Of a stretch of DNA of 64,000 nucleotides, positions 1-8,452 are shown piece after piece (position 1 is the first letter of the stretch; every line of letters starts with the position of its first letter). The DNA comes from Parahoeflea halophila (GTDB lineage: Bacteria; Pseudomonadota; Alphaproteobacteria; Rhizobiales; Rhizobiaceae): NCBI RefSeq assembly GCF_900220985.1, contig NZ_OCPC01000001.1, positions 1,218,836 through 1,282,835 of the forward strand, in the 5' to 3' direction. A program made the position numbers and the translations under genes. The notes beneath the pieces were generated by a model, which was not told the DNA's origin, ran no database searches, and saw only the letters and a list, made by a program, of their open reading frames with translations.

Positions 1-620
1 TTGATGAAATGCCCGAGGATCCGCAGGCACCTAAACCGAGGATAAACCTCAAGTCTCTCGCAACCCTCTGGCAGATGCTCAACGCCCACCCCGGAAGTCC
101 GCTCGACAATCTGCGCTCCGGACGGGCGCAGAAAGCGGTCAAGCTTTTCACCGGCATTTACACAAACCCGACGCTCAACTGGGAGCACATTGCGCGGCTG
201 CGCAGCTACACCCGGCTGCCGATCATCCTGAAAGGTATTTTGCACCCCGAGGAAGCCGTACGCGCCGTCGATGAGGGTGTGGACGGGCTGATCGTTTCAA
301 ACCACGGCGGCAGGCAGGTGGACGGTGCGGTCTCGACAATCTCCGCCCTCCCGGCAATCTCCAGCGCGGTGAAGGGGCGCATCCCATTGATCCTTGATTC
401 AGGGGTACGGAGCGGGGCGGACATGATCAAGGCGATGGCGCTTGGCGCCTCCGCAGTGGCTATCGGCCGGCCCTATGCTTACGGGCTGGCGCTGGCGGGC
501 GAGGACGGTGTGAGTGAAGTGATCCGCGGCTTGCTTTCGGACTTTGAACTCAACCTGCGACTGGCCGGCGGGACCAGGCCTTCGGATATCGACGCAAGCT
601 GGCTGGTGCGCGCGCCATGA
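1..620 (+). CDS. FMN-dependent alpha-hydroxy-acid oxidase/dehydrogenase, 3' part only
   Basis: This is the C-terminal part of an FMN enzyme of the lactate dehydrogenase / glycolate oxidase / lactate 2-monooxygenase family, which oxidises 2-hydroxy acids to 2-oxo acids. The frame is open to base 1, so the N-terminus lies outside the window. Counting from the first Met at base 9, the FMN lysine sits in the LPIILKG segment (K75), the catalytic His and substrate Arg in SNHGGRQ (H99, R102), and the FMN-phosphate motifs are DSGVRSG (130-136) and GRP (153-155). The substrate cannot be told from this part. The gene converges on ruvB and I see no clear terminator between them. Confidence 0.85.
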   Translation, partial: DEMPEDPQAPKPRINLKSLATLWQMLNAHPGSPLDNLRSGRAQKAVKLFTGIYTNPTLNWEHIARLRSYTRLPIILKGILHPEEAVRAVDEGVDGLIVSNHGGRQVDGAVSTISALPAISSAVKGRIPLILDSGVRSGADMIKAMALGASAVAIGRPYAYGLALAGEDGVSEVIRGLLSDFELNLRLAGGTRPSDIDASWLVRAP

Positions 621-702
621 GCAACCGAGCAGCCAAATTGCCGCGTCGCATCACAGGAAGCGGACCCGTACGAGCGAATGCAAGAACCTGTTCTCGGGTG
701 AT

Positions 703-1740
703 TCAGTCTTCTTCAAACAGGCTGGCCTGTGTCGCAGCGAGATCCCTGGGCGGATTGAGCCCCATATGGTCCCAAGCCCGTGCGGTCAGCACCCGGCCGC
801 GCGGTGTCCGCTGCAGAAAGCCCTGCTGGATCAGATAAGGTTCGATGATATCCTCGATGGCATCGCGCGGCTCCGAGAGGCCAGCGGCGATGGTCTCGAT
901 CCCCACCGGTCCGCCGCCGAAATTCCGCACGATCATGTCGAGGTAACGCCGGTCGAGCTGATCGAGTCCGATGCTGTCGACCGACAGACGCGTCAGCGCC
1001 TCATCAGCGATTTTCCGGTCCACCGCCTCGGCCTTGGCGACTTCTGCGAAGTCCCGCACCCGCCGGAGCAGGCGCCCGGCAATACGCGGCGTGCCCCGGG
1101 CACGGCGGGCGATCTCCAGCGCCCCGTCATCGGTCATGCCGAGCCCCATGATCCGCGCCCCGCGCCGCACGATCAGTTCAAGCTCTTCAACAGTGTAAAA
1201 CTGGAGCCGCACCGGGATGCCGAAGCGGTCACGAAGCGGCGTTGTCAGCAACCCCAACCGTGTGGTGGCGGCGACCAGCGTGAACCGCGACAGGTCGATC
1301 TTCACCGAACGTGCCGCCGGTCCCTCGCCGATAATCAGGTCAAGCTGAAAATCCTCCATCGCCGGATAGAGGATCTCCTCGACCGCCGGGTTGAGCCGGT
1401 GGATTTCGTCGATGAACAGGACATCGCGGTCTTCGAGATTGGTCAAAAGCGCTGCCAGATCGCCGGCCTTGGCGATCACCGGGCCAGAGGTGGAGCGGAA
1501 ATTGACGCCCAGTTCCTTTGCCATGATCTGCGCCAGCGTGGTCTTGCCAAGCCCGGGAGGCCCGACGAACAACACATGATCGAGAGCCTCGGCCCTGCCC
1601 TTGGCCGCCTCGATGAACACTTTCAAATTTGCCCGCGCTTCCGCCTGGCCGGTGAACTCGTCCAGCGTCTGCGGCCGCAAGGACGTATCGATGTCCTCGC
1701 CGCGCTTGTCTGGGGAAATCAGACGATCTCCATCACTCAT
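703..1740 (-). CDS. ruvB: Holliday junction branch-migration helicase RuvB
   Basis: RuvB is the AAA+ motor that works with RuvA to drive branch migration of Holliday junctions in recombinational repair. The protein has 345 residues, normal for the family, with the N-terminal LRPQTLDEF box (21-29), Walker [10 protein letters not shown] (60-68), Walker B with DEIH (111-114) and a C-terminal winged-helix domain. Its ATG overlaps the stop of the upstream PIN-toxin gene by four bases (ATGA), so translation is probably coupled to the toxin. In most relatives ruvB directly follows ruvA; here a toxin-antitoxin pair lies between them. Confidence 0.97.
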   Translation of the reverse strand: MSDGDRLISPDKRGEDIDTSLRPQTLDEFTGQAEARANLKVFIEAAKGRAEALDHVLFVGPPGLGKTTLAQIMAKELGVNFRSTSGPVIAKAGDLAALLTNLEDRDVLFIDEIHRLNPAVEEILYPAMEDFQLDLIIGEGPAARSVKIDLSRFTLVAATTRLGLLTTPLRDRFGIPVRLQFYTVEELELIVRRGARIMGLGMTDDGALEIARRARGTPRIAGRLLRRVRDFAEVAKAEAVDRKIADEALTRLSVDSIGLDQLDRRYLDMIVRNFGGGPVGIETIAAGLSEPRDAIEDIIEPYLIQQGFLQRTPRGRVLTARAWDHMGLNPPRDLAATQASLFEED

Positions 1741-2135
1741 GCCAGGAGCTCCATGCCAGGAACAGAATTGGCGGCCTTGCGGTCAAACGTCATTGTCTTT
1801 TCACATCCATTGGCGCGGTTGATGTCGGCGATGATGACATCGGAAAAGCCGGGGTGTGATGACATAAACCATTGCCCCCAATTCTCCACACGCAAAGTTT
1901 CGGGAACCTTGATTTCCACCGTGTCGAGCAGTCCTGCCACCTGCTGCCGCGCCACCGGCGGATCCACCTTGTAGGCCTTTTCCAGCACCCACACGGTTTC
2001 GGCAATCACCATCGGGTTGACGAACAATGGCGCGGCAGCACTGCTGGCCTTGACCAGCGAAACGGCCGCATCGAACTGGACTGGATCGTCCCGAGTGAGA
2101 AGACGGACGATGATGTTGGTGTCAATTCCGATCAC
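1737..2135 (-). CDS. PIN-domain toxin, VapC-like
   Basis: This is a 132-residue PIN-domain ribonuclease, presumably the toxin of a type II toxin-antitoxin pair. Acidic residues expected of the Mg-binding site are visible: D5 in GIDTN, the Glu of the VIAETVW helix, and aspartates in FSDVIIADI and FDRKAA. I chose the GTG at 2135 because it places the IGIDTN strand at the N-terminus as is usual for PIN proteins; a longer reading to 2171 would overlap the antitoxin by 50 bases. With the GTG start the overlap is 14 bases. The stop overlaps the ruvB ATG. The target RNA cannot be read from the sequence. Confidence 0.85.
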   Translation of the reverse strand: MIGIDTNIIVRLLTRDDPVQFDAAVSLVKASSAAAPLFVNPMVIAETVWVLEKAYKVDPPVARQQVAGLLDTVEIKVPETLRVENWGQWFMSSHPGFSDVIIADINRANGCEKTMTFDRKAANSVPGMELLA

Positions 2136-2388
2136 GAGACAGCTCAACTCGCTCCGAAACCGCTTCATCAAGCGCTTCGTTCATCGTCTCGACCGAAACC
2201 GGCTTGCGATCCGGCTCATGCAGCACGCCGGCGAAATCCAGCGCGCTGCGATTTTTCGGTACGAGCACCACTTTCCCGTCCACGAACTCATACCCGAGAC
2301 GATCGCCCGCCCCCACCTTGAGAAACTCGCGCACTTCCTGTGGGATTGTGGTCTGGCCCTTGGTTGTCAGCTTCGACTCGATCGCCAT
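2122..2388 (-). CDS. AbrB/SpoVT-type antitoxin, VapB-like
   Basis: This 88-residue protein opens with a swapped-hairpin AbrB DNA-binding domain (MAIESKLTTKGQTTIP at 1-16, then VREFLKVGAGDRL). The C-terminal half is acidic, with repeated E and D residues, as expected for the part that wraps the PIN toxin. It is the first gene of the pair and overlaps the toxin by 14 bases. A TAAGGA ribosome-binding site precedes its ATG. An inverted repeat just upstream (2406-2436) is the natural candidate for autorepression by the antitoxin or its complex with the toxin. Confidence 0.88.
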   Translation of the reverse strand: MAIESKLTTKGQTTIPQEVREFLKVGAGDRLGYEFVDGKVVLVPKNRSALDFAGVLHEPDRKPVSVETMNEALDEAVSERVELSRDRN

Positions 2389-2405
2389 TTCCTTACCTGC
2401 AGCAA

Positions 2406-2436
2406 AAATCCTTACATTGAACTATAGTAAGGATTT
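2406..2436. promoter_or_regulatory. Inverted repeat in front of the toxin-antitoxin pair
   Basis: Perfect 10-bp arms AAATCCTTAC (2406-2415) and GTAAGGATTT (2427-2436) flank an AT-rich 11-base centre that, read on the minus strand, holds a TATAGT / TACTAT -10-like sequence. A third copy of the half-site GTAAGGA overlaps the ribosome-binding site of the antitoxin gene. Position and symmetry suggest the autoregulatory operator; this is inference. Confidence 0.6.
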
Positions 2437-2457
2437 GCGATCAACACAAGGGACCGC

Positions 2458-3075
2458 CTACTTGGCAAGTTCCTTCAACCCGAGGCGTATCAGCTTGGCC
2501 GAATCAGGGTTCTCACCTGCACTTTTCATCGCTGCTGCGACTGCGTTGGCAGCCTGGTCGCGCGAGTAGCCGAGATTGGACAAGGCCGAGACTGCATCGG
2601 CAACCGGAGCGGACGCGACGCCCTCGCCCAGTTCCTGTTTCAGCCCCATCGCCTCGCCGGCTTCACCGCCCAGCGCCGGAACCTTGTTCTTCAGCTCTGC
2701 CACGATCCGCTGCGCCACTTTCGGCCCGATGCCTGGGGCGCGCGCCACCATCGCCTTGTCCTGCAGCGCGATCGCATTGGCGAGCTCGGAGGCGGTAAGC
2801 GTTGACAGCACCGCCAGAGCCACCTTGGCGCCTACCCCCTGAACGCTCTGCAGCAGCCGGAACCACTCTCGTTCGAGCGCAGTTTCAAACCCGAAAAGCT
2901 TGAGCTGATCCTCGCGCACATAGGTCTCGATGAACAACACCGCAGCTTCCCCGACCGAACCGAGCCGCGACAGGGTCCGCACTGAGCAGAAAGCCACATA
3001 GCAGACCCCATGCACATCGATCAGGGCATGGTCCTCGCCGATTTCCTCGAGAGTGCCCTTGAGCTTGCCGATCAT
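2458..3075 (-). CDS. ruvA: Holliday junction DNA-binding subunit RuvA
   Basis: RuvA binds four-way junctions and loads RuvB. The product has 205 residues: an OB-fold N-terminal domain ([13 protein letters not shown]), two helix-hairpin-helix motifs ([13 protein letters not shown] and [13 protein letters not shown]), and a C-terminal three-helix domain that contacts RuvB. The start at 3075 is set by the invariant MIGKLKG N-terminus; a longer frame to 3132 runs into ruvC. It follows ruvC by 10 bases, and the toxin-antitoxin pair separates it from ruvB. Confidence 0.96.
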   Translation of the reverse strand: MIGKLKGTLEEIGEDHALIDVHGVCYVAFCSVRTLSRLGSVGEAAVLFIETYVREDQLKLFGFETALEREWFRLLQSVQGVGAKVALAVLSTLTASELANAIALQDKAMVARAPGIGPKVAQRIVAELKNKVPALGGEAGEAMGLKQELGEGVASAPVADAVSALSNLGYSRDQAANAVAAAMKSAGENPDSAKLIRLGLKELAK

Positions 3076-3085
3076 TGAAAGATCC

Positions 3086-3592
3086 TCATTCCGCCGCCAT
3101 CCGCCATTCCGGTGATGTGCGATGATGTGCATGACAGATCGCGATTGCCAAGGCGTCCGCCGCGTGGTCGCTGTCGAAGGATGCCTTCGGGATCAGCATC
3201 TTGACCATCATCACGATCTGCTTCTTGTCACCATGCCCGACACCGATCACGGCCTTCTTGACCGCGTTCGGGGCATACTCGCCGACCCTGAGCCCGGCCC
3301 GGGCCGGCGCCAGCATGGCAATGCCACGCGCCTGCCCGAGCTTTAACGTCGCCGTGGCGTCCTTGTTGACAAAGGTGTTTTCCACCGCCGCCTCAAACGG
3401 CTGGTACTGATGCAGGATGCTCTCCAGCCCTTCATAAAGCTGGTTCAGCCGCGAGGCGAGATCTAGCTTGTTGTCGGATTTCACCGTGCCCGAAGCGACA
3501 AATCGCAGTGAGTTGCCAAGGCTGTCAATCACGCCCCAGCCCGTGTTCCTCAGCCCGGGATCAATCCCGATAATTCGAATCGCTTCCGCCAT
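3086..3592 (-). CDS. ruvC: Holliday junction resolvase RuvC
   Basis: RuvC is the endonuclease that cuts Holliday junctions symmetrically as part of the RuvABC resolvasome. The 168-residue product is of normal length. The RNase H-fold catalytic acidic residues are visible: D11 in [12 protein letters not shown]71 in AVENTF, and D142/D146 in SDHAADA. The ATG at 3592 places GIDPG at the usual distance from the N-terminus; in-frame upstream codons to 3670 look non-coding. It is the first gene of the ruvC-ruvA-(toxin-antitoxin)-ruvB operon. Confidence 0.96.
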   Translation of the reverse strand: MAEAIRIIGIDPGLRNTGWGVIDSLGNSLRFVASGTVKSDNKLDLASRLNQLYEGLESILHQYQPFEAAVENTFVNKDATATLKLGQARGIAMLAPARAGLRVGEYAPNAVKKAVIGVGHGDKKQIVMMVKMLIPKASFDSDHAADALAIAICHAHHRTSPEWRMAAE

Positions 3593-3739
3593 GCAAAACC
3601 CTATCCCGATGTGCCGGACCATTCCATCAAAATGTGAACAAACCAAAAACAAACACGTGCAGTGCCACACAGCCTTTTTGCATCCAGCCTGCGGCTACCT
3701 ACATGGGGAGAAAATCAATTCCGACCCGAAAGAATATCC

Positions 3740-4726
3740 ATGACAGCGTTTTCCATTCTCGATCTCTGCCCCATCGTCGAGGGCGGCACCATCAGCGACG
3801 CTCTATCCTCGACCCGGCTGATGGCCAGGCAAGCAGAAGATGCGGGCTTTACCCGCTTCTGGCTGGCCGAGCACCACGGCATGAAGGGCATTGCAAGTGC
3901 GGCCACCTCGCTGGTGATAGCTGAAGCCGGCCATGCAACCAGCACCATCCGCATCGGATCGGGCGGCATCATGCTGCCCAATCATTCGCCGTTGGTCATC
4001 GCCGAACAGTTCGGCACTCTCGAAGCCCTGTTTCCCGGTCGTGTCGACCTCGGCCTCGGCCGTGCCCCCGGCACCGACATGAACACTGCCCGGGCATTAC
4101 GCCGCAATCTCGAAACCGGCGCCAACAGTTTTCCCGATGATATTGTCGAGTTGCAGCACTGGCTCGGCGAACCCGATGACCGTATGCTGATCGCCGTCCC
4201 CGGCGCAGGCTCGCATGTGCCGCTGTGGATCCTGGGCTCCAGCATCTACAGCGCCCATCTCGCTGCAGCACTGGGCCTCCCTTACGCCTTTGCCTCGCAT
4301 TTTGCTCCGGACATGCTGCTGGAAGCGCTCGACATCTACCGCAGCAAGTTCACACCTTCGGCCCAGCTCGACTCGCCTTACGTCATGGCCGCAACCATGG
4401 GTGTGATGGCCGACACGGACACAGAGGCAAACTATCTGTTCACTACCCTGCAACAGACTTTCGTCAACATGCGCCGCAATGCACGCGGGAAGATGCCAAG
4501 ACCGATCGACAGCATGGACGACTACTGGAACGAGATGGAAAAGATCGCCGTCGAACATACCCTGCGCTATGCGGTTGTCGGCAGCCCCGACACGGCGAAG
4601 ACCAAGATGCATGACTTTATCCAGGCCACAAAAGCTGACGAAATCATGATCTCGATGCCGATCCATTCCATCGATGCCCGGTTGAAATCGGTCAAACTGT
4701 TCGGCGACATGCGAGACGCGCTCTGA
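3740..4726 (+). CDS. LLM-class flavin-dependent oxidoreductase
   Basis: This 328-residue protein belongs to the bacterial luciferase-like monooxygenase family, TIM-barrel enzymes that use reduced FMN or F420. Family marks are the N-terminal [12 protein letters not shown] strand, the WLAEHHGM segment near residue 40, [15 protein letters not shown], and [15 protein letters not shown]. The set resembles the MsnO8 / YhbW-type subgroup, for which physiological substrates are generally unknown. I chose the ATG at 3740 since MTAFSILDL matches the usual N-terminus. It is divergent from ruvC. Confidence 0.9.
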   Translation: MTAFSILDLCPIVEGGTISDALSSTRLMARQAEDAGFTRFWLAEHHGMKGIASAATSLVIAEAGHATSTIRIGSGGIMLPNHSPLVIAEQFGTLEALFPGRVDLGLGRAPGTDMNTARALRRNLETGANSFPDDIVELQHWLGEPDDRMLIAVPGAGSHVPLWILGSSIYSAHLAAALGLPYAFASHFAPDMLLEALDIYRSKFTPSAQLDSPYVMAATMGVMADTDTEANYLFTTLQQTFVNMRRNARGKMPRPIDSMDDYWNEMEKIAVEHTLRYAVVGSPDTAKTKMHDFIQATKADEIMISMPIHSIDARLKSVKLFGDMRDAL

Positions 4727-4732
4727 GATATG

Positions 4733-4762
4733 AAAAAAGCCGCCGGTCAAAAGGCCGGCGGC
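4733..4762 (-). terminator. Rho-independent terminator of yebC
   Basis: GCCGCCGG (4739-4746) pairs with CCGGCGGC (4755-4762). On the minus strand the stem is followed by a run of six T, so it ends transcription from yebC. Confidence 0.8.
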
Positions 4763-4787
4763 TTGCAATACGAAGTGACTGGGTCGA

Positions 4788-5534
4788 TCAGGCAGAGAGC
4801 TTGGCCATGATCTCGTCGGAAACTTCGAAGTTGGCATAGACATTCTGCACGTCGTCGTCGTCATCAAGCGTCGCGATCAGCTTGAGCACGGAGACCGCCT
4901 TGTCCTCGTCCACCGGTGCCGTGGTTTGCGGCTTCCACACGGCCTTGACGGAGTTTGCCTCGCCAAGCGCTTCTTCAAGTGCTGTCGAAACTTCGCCAAT
5001 ATCCTCAAAGGCGCAGATAATGGTGTGCTCTTCCTCGCCGCTGGTCACATCTTCTGCACCGGCCATGATGGCGGCTTCCATGATGGTGTCCGGGTCGCCA
5101 GCCTCTGCCGGATAGATGATTTCCCCGACACGCGAGAACATGAAGCCCACCGACCCGGTTTCGCCCAGGGCGCCGCCGGATTTGGTGAACGCCGCACGCA
5201 CGCTCGAGGCTGTGCGGTTGCGGTTGTCGGTCAGCGCCTCGACGATCACGGCCACGCCGCCCGGGCCGTAGCCCTCGTAACGCACTTCCTCATAGGCTTC
5301 GCTGTCGCCACCCGATGCCTTGTTGATGGCGCGCTGGATATTGTCCTTCGGCATCGACTGTGACTTGGCATTCTGGATCGCCAGGCGCAGACGCGGGTTC
5401 ATCGCCGGGTCAGGTGCGCCCATCTTGGCTGCAACGGTGATTTCGCGTCCGAGCTTGGAGAACATCTTGGAACGGACGGCATCCTGCCGTCCCTTGCGGT
5501 GCATGATGTTTTTGAATTGTGAATGGCCGGCCAT
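4788..5534 (-). CDS. yebC: YebC/PmpR-family protein
   Basis: This is a 248-residue cytoplasmic protein of the widely conserved YebC/PmpR (TACO1) family. Members are annotated as transcriptional regulators, and some have been implicated in translation of difficult stretches such as polyproline. The signature N-terminus [18 protein letters not shown] and the segment [19 protein letters not shown] are present, and the length is normal. In many bacteria yebC lies beside ruvCAB; here a single divergent oxidoreductase gene lies between, so the synteny is kept. It ends at a strong terminator. Confidence 0.95.
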   Translation of the reverse strand: MAGHSQFKNIMHRKGRQDAVRSKMFSKLGREITVAAKMGAPDPAMNPRLRLAIQNAKSQSMPKDNIQRAINKASGGDSEAYEEVRYEGYGPGGVAVIVEALTDNRNRTASSVRAAFTKSGGALGETGSVGFMFSRVGEIIYPAEAGDPDTIMEAAIMAGAEDVTSGEEEHTIICAFEDIGEVSTALEEALGEANSVKAVWKPQTTAPVDEDKAVSVLKLIATLDDDDDVQNVYANFEVSDEIMAKLSA

Positions 5535-5614
5535 AACGCCCCTGATCTTTGCTCTGGATTCTGGATTGCCGCGTTATAAGGTCCTTGTTCCATTTCGTCC
5601 AGAAGGTTCAGTTC

Positions 5615-6085
5615 ATGCGAAAAACCTCAGTTCCCGTGTTGCCGCTGACCGGCGGCTGTCAATGCGGCCGGATCCGCTACCGGCTCAACGCCAGGCCTCT
5701 GGTCTTCTACCTCTGCCACTGCACCGAATGCCAGAGACATACCTCCTCGGCCTTCGGAGAAAGCTTGCGCTTCAGACGGGAGGATCTCGATGTCGACCCG
5801 GGGCTGGTCAGCATGAGCCGCATGAGCGAATCCGGCAAACTGCGCCACGGATGGTTCTGCCCCGATTGCGGCGTCCGTATCTGGCATGGCACCGAAGGTT
5901 CGCCGGAGTTCAACATCAAGGCCGGCACACTTGATGACACCTCCTGGCTGGTGCCCGCCGGACATATCTGGTGCGGATCCAAACAGCCGTTCATCCATAT
6001 CGCTGATGATGAACTCAGCTACGACGCCCAACCAACAGACGGGTATGAAGCCATGAAGTTGCGCTGGCAGGCCATGACTGGCTAA
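5615..6085 (+). CDS. GFA-domain (CENP-V type) zinc protein
   Basis: This 156-residue protein has the fold of glutathione-dependent formaldehyde-activating enzyme. The zinc-binding cysteines are all visible: C15 and C17 (GGCQCG), C34, C36 and C39 (CHCTEC), and C82 and C85 (CPDC). Most members have no proven activity, and glutathione-formaldehyde adduct formation is documented for only a few. The ATG at 5615 puts the first cysteine pair near the N-terminus, as is usual. It is divergent from yebC and stands alone. Confidence 0.88.
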   Translation: MRKTSVPVLPLTGGCQCGRIRYRLNARPLVFYLCHCTECQRHTSSAFGESLRFRREDLDVDPGLVSMSRMSESGKLRHGWFCPDCGVRIWHGTEGSPEFNIKAGTLDDTSWLVPAGHIWCGSKQPFIHIADDELSYDAQPTDGYEAMKLRWQAMTG

Positions 6086-6202
6086 GCCGGGACCGGAGTG
6101 TCGCTCAAGCGACAAGAACGACAAACCCTGCTCAAAAGTCCTTTACGTTGCGTCATGGCGCTCTAAACTTCCTGTCGTGAGACTGTTTGCGGAGCCGCCA
6201 GC

Positions 6203-7036
6203 ATGCACCGTTTGAGCACCTTCGTCCTTGGGTTTACAATCCTTGCCTTCGCACTTCCGGCGAAAGCCCAGGAATCCACCCGACCCTACAGTCAATGTCT
6301 TGCGGTGGCTCAAACGCTACCCGGCGCTTCCTACGCCAATCTCACCCCCGCTGAACTTGAGGTCCAGCTCGACCGCATTGCCGAGGGATCAGGCGAGGTC
6401 GAGATCATGTTTGCGGGTCATTCGACCTATGTCATCACCACCCCGGCGGGCATTTCCATCGCGACCGATTACAACGGATGGTCGGGCCGGGTTACCGTTC
6501 CCGATATTGTCACCATGAATAAAGCGCACTCCTCGCATTTCACGCTGTCCCCGGACGAGCGCATCGGCGAGGTGCTTCGCGGCTGGAACTTTGACGGCAC
6601 TCCTGCCGATCACGACGTGGTGGTCGAGGACGTCTATATCCGCAACGTCACAACCGACATCCGCAACTTCGGCGCCATGGAGCCCGATGGGAATTCGATC
6701 TTCATCTTCGAGGTTGCGGATCTGTGCATTGGCCATCTCGGTCATCTGCACCACCCGCTGGAAGACCGTCATTTCGCTGAGATCGGCAGGCTCGATATCG
6801 TCATGGTTCCCGTCGATGGTGGCCTGACCCTCAGCCACGTGGCCATGACCGGGATTGCCCAGCGGCTGCAGTCCTCGATCCTTTTGCCAATGCACCGCCG
6901 TGGCGCACCCCTTTCAAGCTTCATCGAAATGATGGGTGACAAGTTCACAACCGACTTCGTCAACGCCGACAGTTTCACCGTCTCCGCCCGTAGCTTGCCT
7001 CGACGTCCGACAATTCTGGTCCTGAAGGGAGTTTGA
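6203..7036 (+). CDS. Exported metallo-beta-lactamase-fold protein with degenerate metal motif
   Basis: This 277-residue protein starts with a signal peptide (hydrophobic 4-20, cleavage after AKA) and continues as a UlaG/COG2220-like metallo-beta-lactamase-fold protein. AGHSTYVITTPAGISIATDYNG (71-92 region) is the typical first half. The canonical HxHxDH is reduced to K107-A-H109-S-S-H112, so two usual ligands are replaced. Later candidates are H178/H181 (GHLGH), D205 and H231. It may be periplasmic with altered metal use or lost catalysis. The next gene begins two bases after its stop, so the two probably act together. Confidence 0.8.
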   Translation: MHRLSTFVLGFTILAFALPAKAQESTRPYSQCLAVAQTLPGASYANLTPAELEVQLDRIAEGSGEVEIMFAGHSTYVITTPAGISIATDYNGWSGRVTVPDIVTMNKAHSSHFTLSPDERIGEVLRGWNFDGTPADHDVVVEDVYIRNVTTDIRNFGAMEPDGNSIFIFEVADLCIGHLGHLHHPLEDRHFAEIGRLDIVMVPVDGGLTLSHVAMTGIAQRLQSSILLPMHRRGAPLSSFIEMMGDKFTTDFVNADSFTVSARSLPRRPTILVLKGV

Positions 7037-7038
7037 CC

Positions 7039-7617
7039 ATGCGCCGCAGAACCCTGTTGGTCGGTATGGCGGCAATCGCTGGCGCTTTTGGTATCCCCGG
7101 TAGATTGCAGGCCAATGCCGATACCGAGCGTGAGCGACTGTTCAAAGCGTTGAAGACCGCGAGAAGCGAGCGTGAAGGGCGACTTGCAGAAAACGCGATC
7201 TGGAACTGGTGGCTTGATCAGGCCCCGACGGCAAAGGTGCGTGACGCCATCGACCATGGCATGGAGAGGCGCGAGGCCTATGACTTCGAGGCCGCCGAAG
7301 CAGCCTTCGACATGGTTGTGGACCAAGCACCGAACTACGCGGAAGGCTGGAACCAGCGCGCCTTCGTGCGCTTCCTGCGCGACAATATCGACGGATCGCT
7401 GTCGGATCTCGAAAAGGCGGTCGAGCTCGACCCGGATCACTTCGGCGCCTGGTCGGGGATGTATCACGTGCTCACCCGCATGGGCCGGCCCCAAGTGGCC
7501 GCCTCGGCTCTCAGCCGCGCGGTTACCATTCATCCCTGGATCAAGGAGCGAGGTCTGTTGCCACCCGATCCCGATGCCAAACGACCCTTGATCAAGGGGA
7601 AGCAGCAGGACCTGTAA
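7039..7617 (+). CDS. Exported TPR protein, possible Tat substrate
   Basis: This 192-residue protein begins MRRRTLLVG followed by a hydrophobic stretch, which suggests a Tat-type or ordinary signal peptide. The mature part carries about two tetratricopeptide units (WNQRAFVRFLRDNIDGSLS, then LDPDHFGAWSGM). The ATG at 7039 is preferred over an upstream TTG. It is cotranscribed with the metallo-beta-lactamase-fold gene. It is paralogous to the TPR protein at 40773-41378: both share YAEGWN-R and the D/E-P-xHFGA-SGM blocks in the same order and spacing. Function is unknown. Confidence 0.8.
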   Translation: MRRRTLLVGMAAIAGAFGIPGRLQANADTERERLFKALKTARSEREGRLAENAIWNWWLDQAPTAKVRDAIDHGMERREAYDFEAAEAAFDMVVDQAPNYAEGWNQRAFVRFLRDNIDGSLSDLEKAVELDPDHFGAWSGMYHVLTRMGRPQVAASALSRAVTIHPWIKERGLLPPDPDAKRPLIKGKQQDL

Positions 7618-7620
7618 ACA

Positions 7621-8445
7621 TTAGTTCCAGAAATCAGGCAGGGTCTCGGCAAGCCGCGGCCCGATTCTGAGCGGCGCAATTTTCTCTGCCAGCCCAGTGC
7701 GATCGGAAATCTCGACGGCAACACCACAGATCGTCGCCGGGCCCGATGCCACTTCAAAACGCCCTTTTGGAATCTTGGAGACAAACCGGCTCACCGGTTC
7801 CTCCTTGTCCATGCCGATCGACGAATCATAATCACCGCACATGCCGGCATCCGACATATAGGCCGTACCGCCATTCAGGATCTGCGCATCGGCAGTCGGC
7901 ACATGGGTGTGCGTACCCACCACGAAGCTTGCCCTGCCATCGACAAAATGTGCGAAACACAGTTTCTCGCTGGTAGCTTCGGCGTGAAAATCGAACACCA
8001 CCGCATCCGCCTGCTCGCCGAGCGGGCAGGCTTCCAGGATCGCTTCACCAGCTGCAAACGGGTCGTCGAGATCGGGATGCATGAACACCCGGCCCATCAC
8101 GTTGGCAACGAGCACCCGCGCGCCGTTGCGGGCAATGTAGAGATTGGAACCGCGACCCGGCGTTCCTGCCGGATAGTTTGCCGGCCTCAGAAACCGATCT
8201 TGTCGGTCGGCATAGACCAGCGCCTCGCGCTGGTCCCAGACATGGTTGCCGGTGGTCACCACATCGGCGCCGGCATTGAGCGTCTCGAGGAAGATTTCCT
8301 CGGTGATGCCAAAACCGCCGGCGGCGTTCTCACCATTGACGATGACAAAATCCAGCTTGTAATCGCGGATCAGGCCGGGAAGGCGGCTCCAGACCGCGGT
8401 GCGGCCGGATCGTCCGACCAGATCTCCAAGAAATAACAGGCGCAT
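7621..8445 (-). CDS. YmdB-family metallophosphoesterase (TIGR00282-like)
   Basis: This is a 274-residue binuclear metallophosphoesterase. Motifs in order are FLGDLVG (D8), VNGENAAGG, TTGNHVWD, FDFHAEATSEK and VGTHTHVPTAD, which match the YmdB/TIGR00282 group; Bacillus members hydrolyse cyclic nucleotides or 2',3'-cNMP. It lies head-to-tail upstream-downstream with the 5-formyl-THF cyclo-ligase gene (7-base gap), an arrangement common in Rhizobiales, so the two are probably one transcript. It converges on the TPR gene with only three bases between. Confidence 0.9.
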   Translation of the reverse strand: MRLLFLGDLVGRSGRTAVWSRLPGLIRDYKLDFVIVNGENAAGGFGITEEIFLETLNAGADVVTTGNHVWDQREALVYADRQDRFLRPANYPAGTPGRGSNLYIARNGARVLVANVMGRVFMHPDLDDPFAAGEAILEACPLGEQADAVVFDFHAEATSEKLCFAHFVDGRASFVVGTHTHVPTADAQILNGGTAYMSDAGMCGDYDSSIGMDKEEPVSRFVSKIPKGRFEVASGPATICGVAVEISDRTGLAEKIAPLRIGPRLAETLPDFWN

Positions 8446-8452
8446 TTGCTCT

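Noticed and set aside
544-1974. Long open frame opposite ruvB and the PIN gene
   Set aside because: It is a GC-driven mirror of ruvB codons; it has no family features and would overlap a certain gene.
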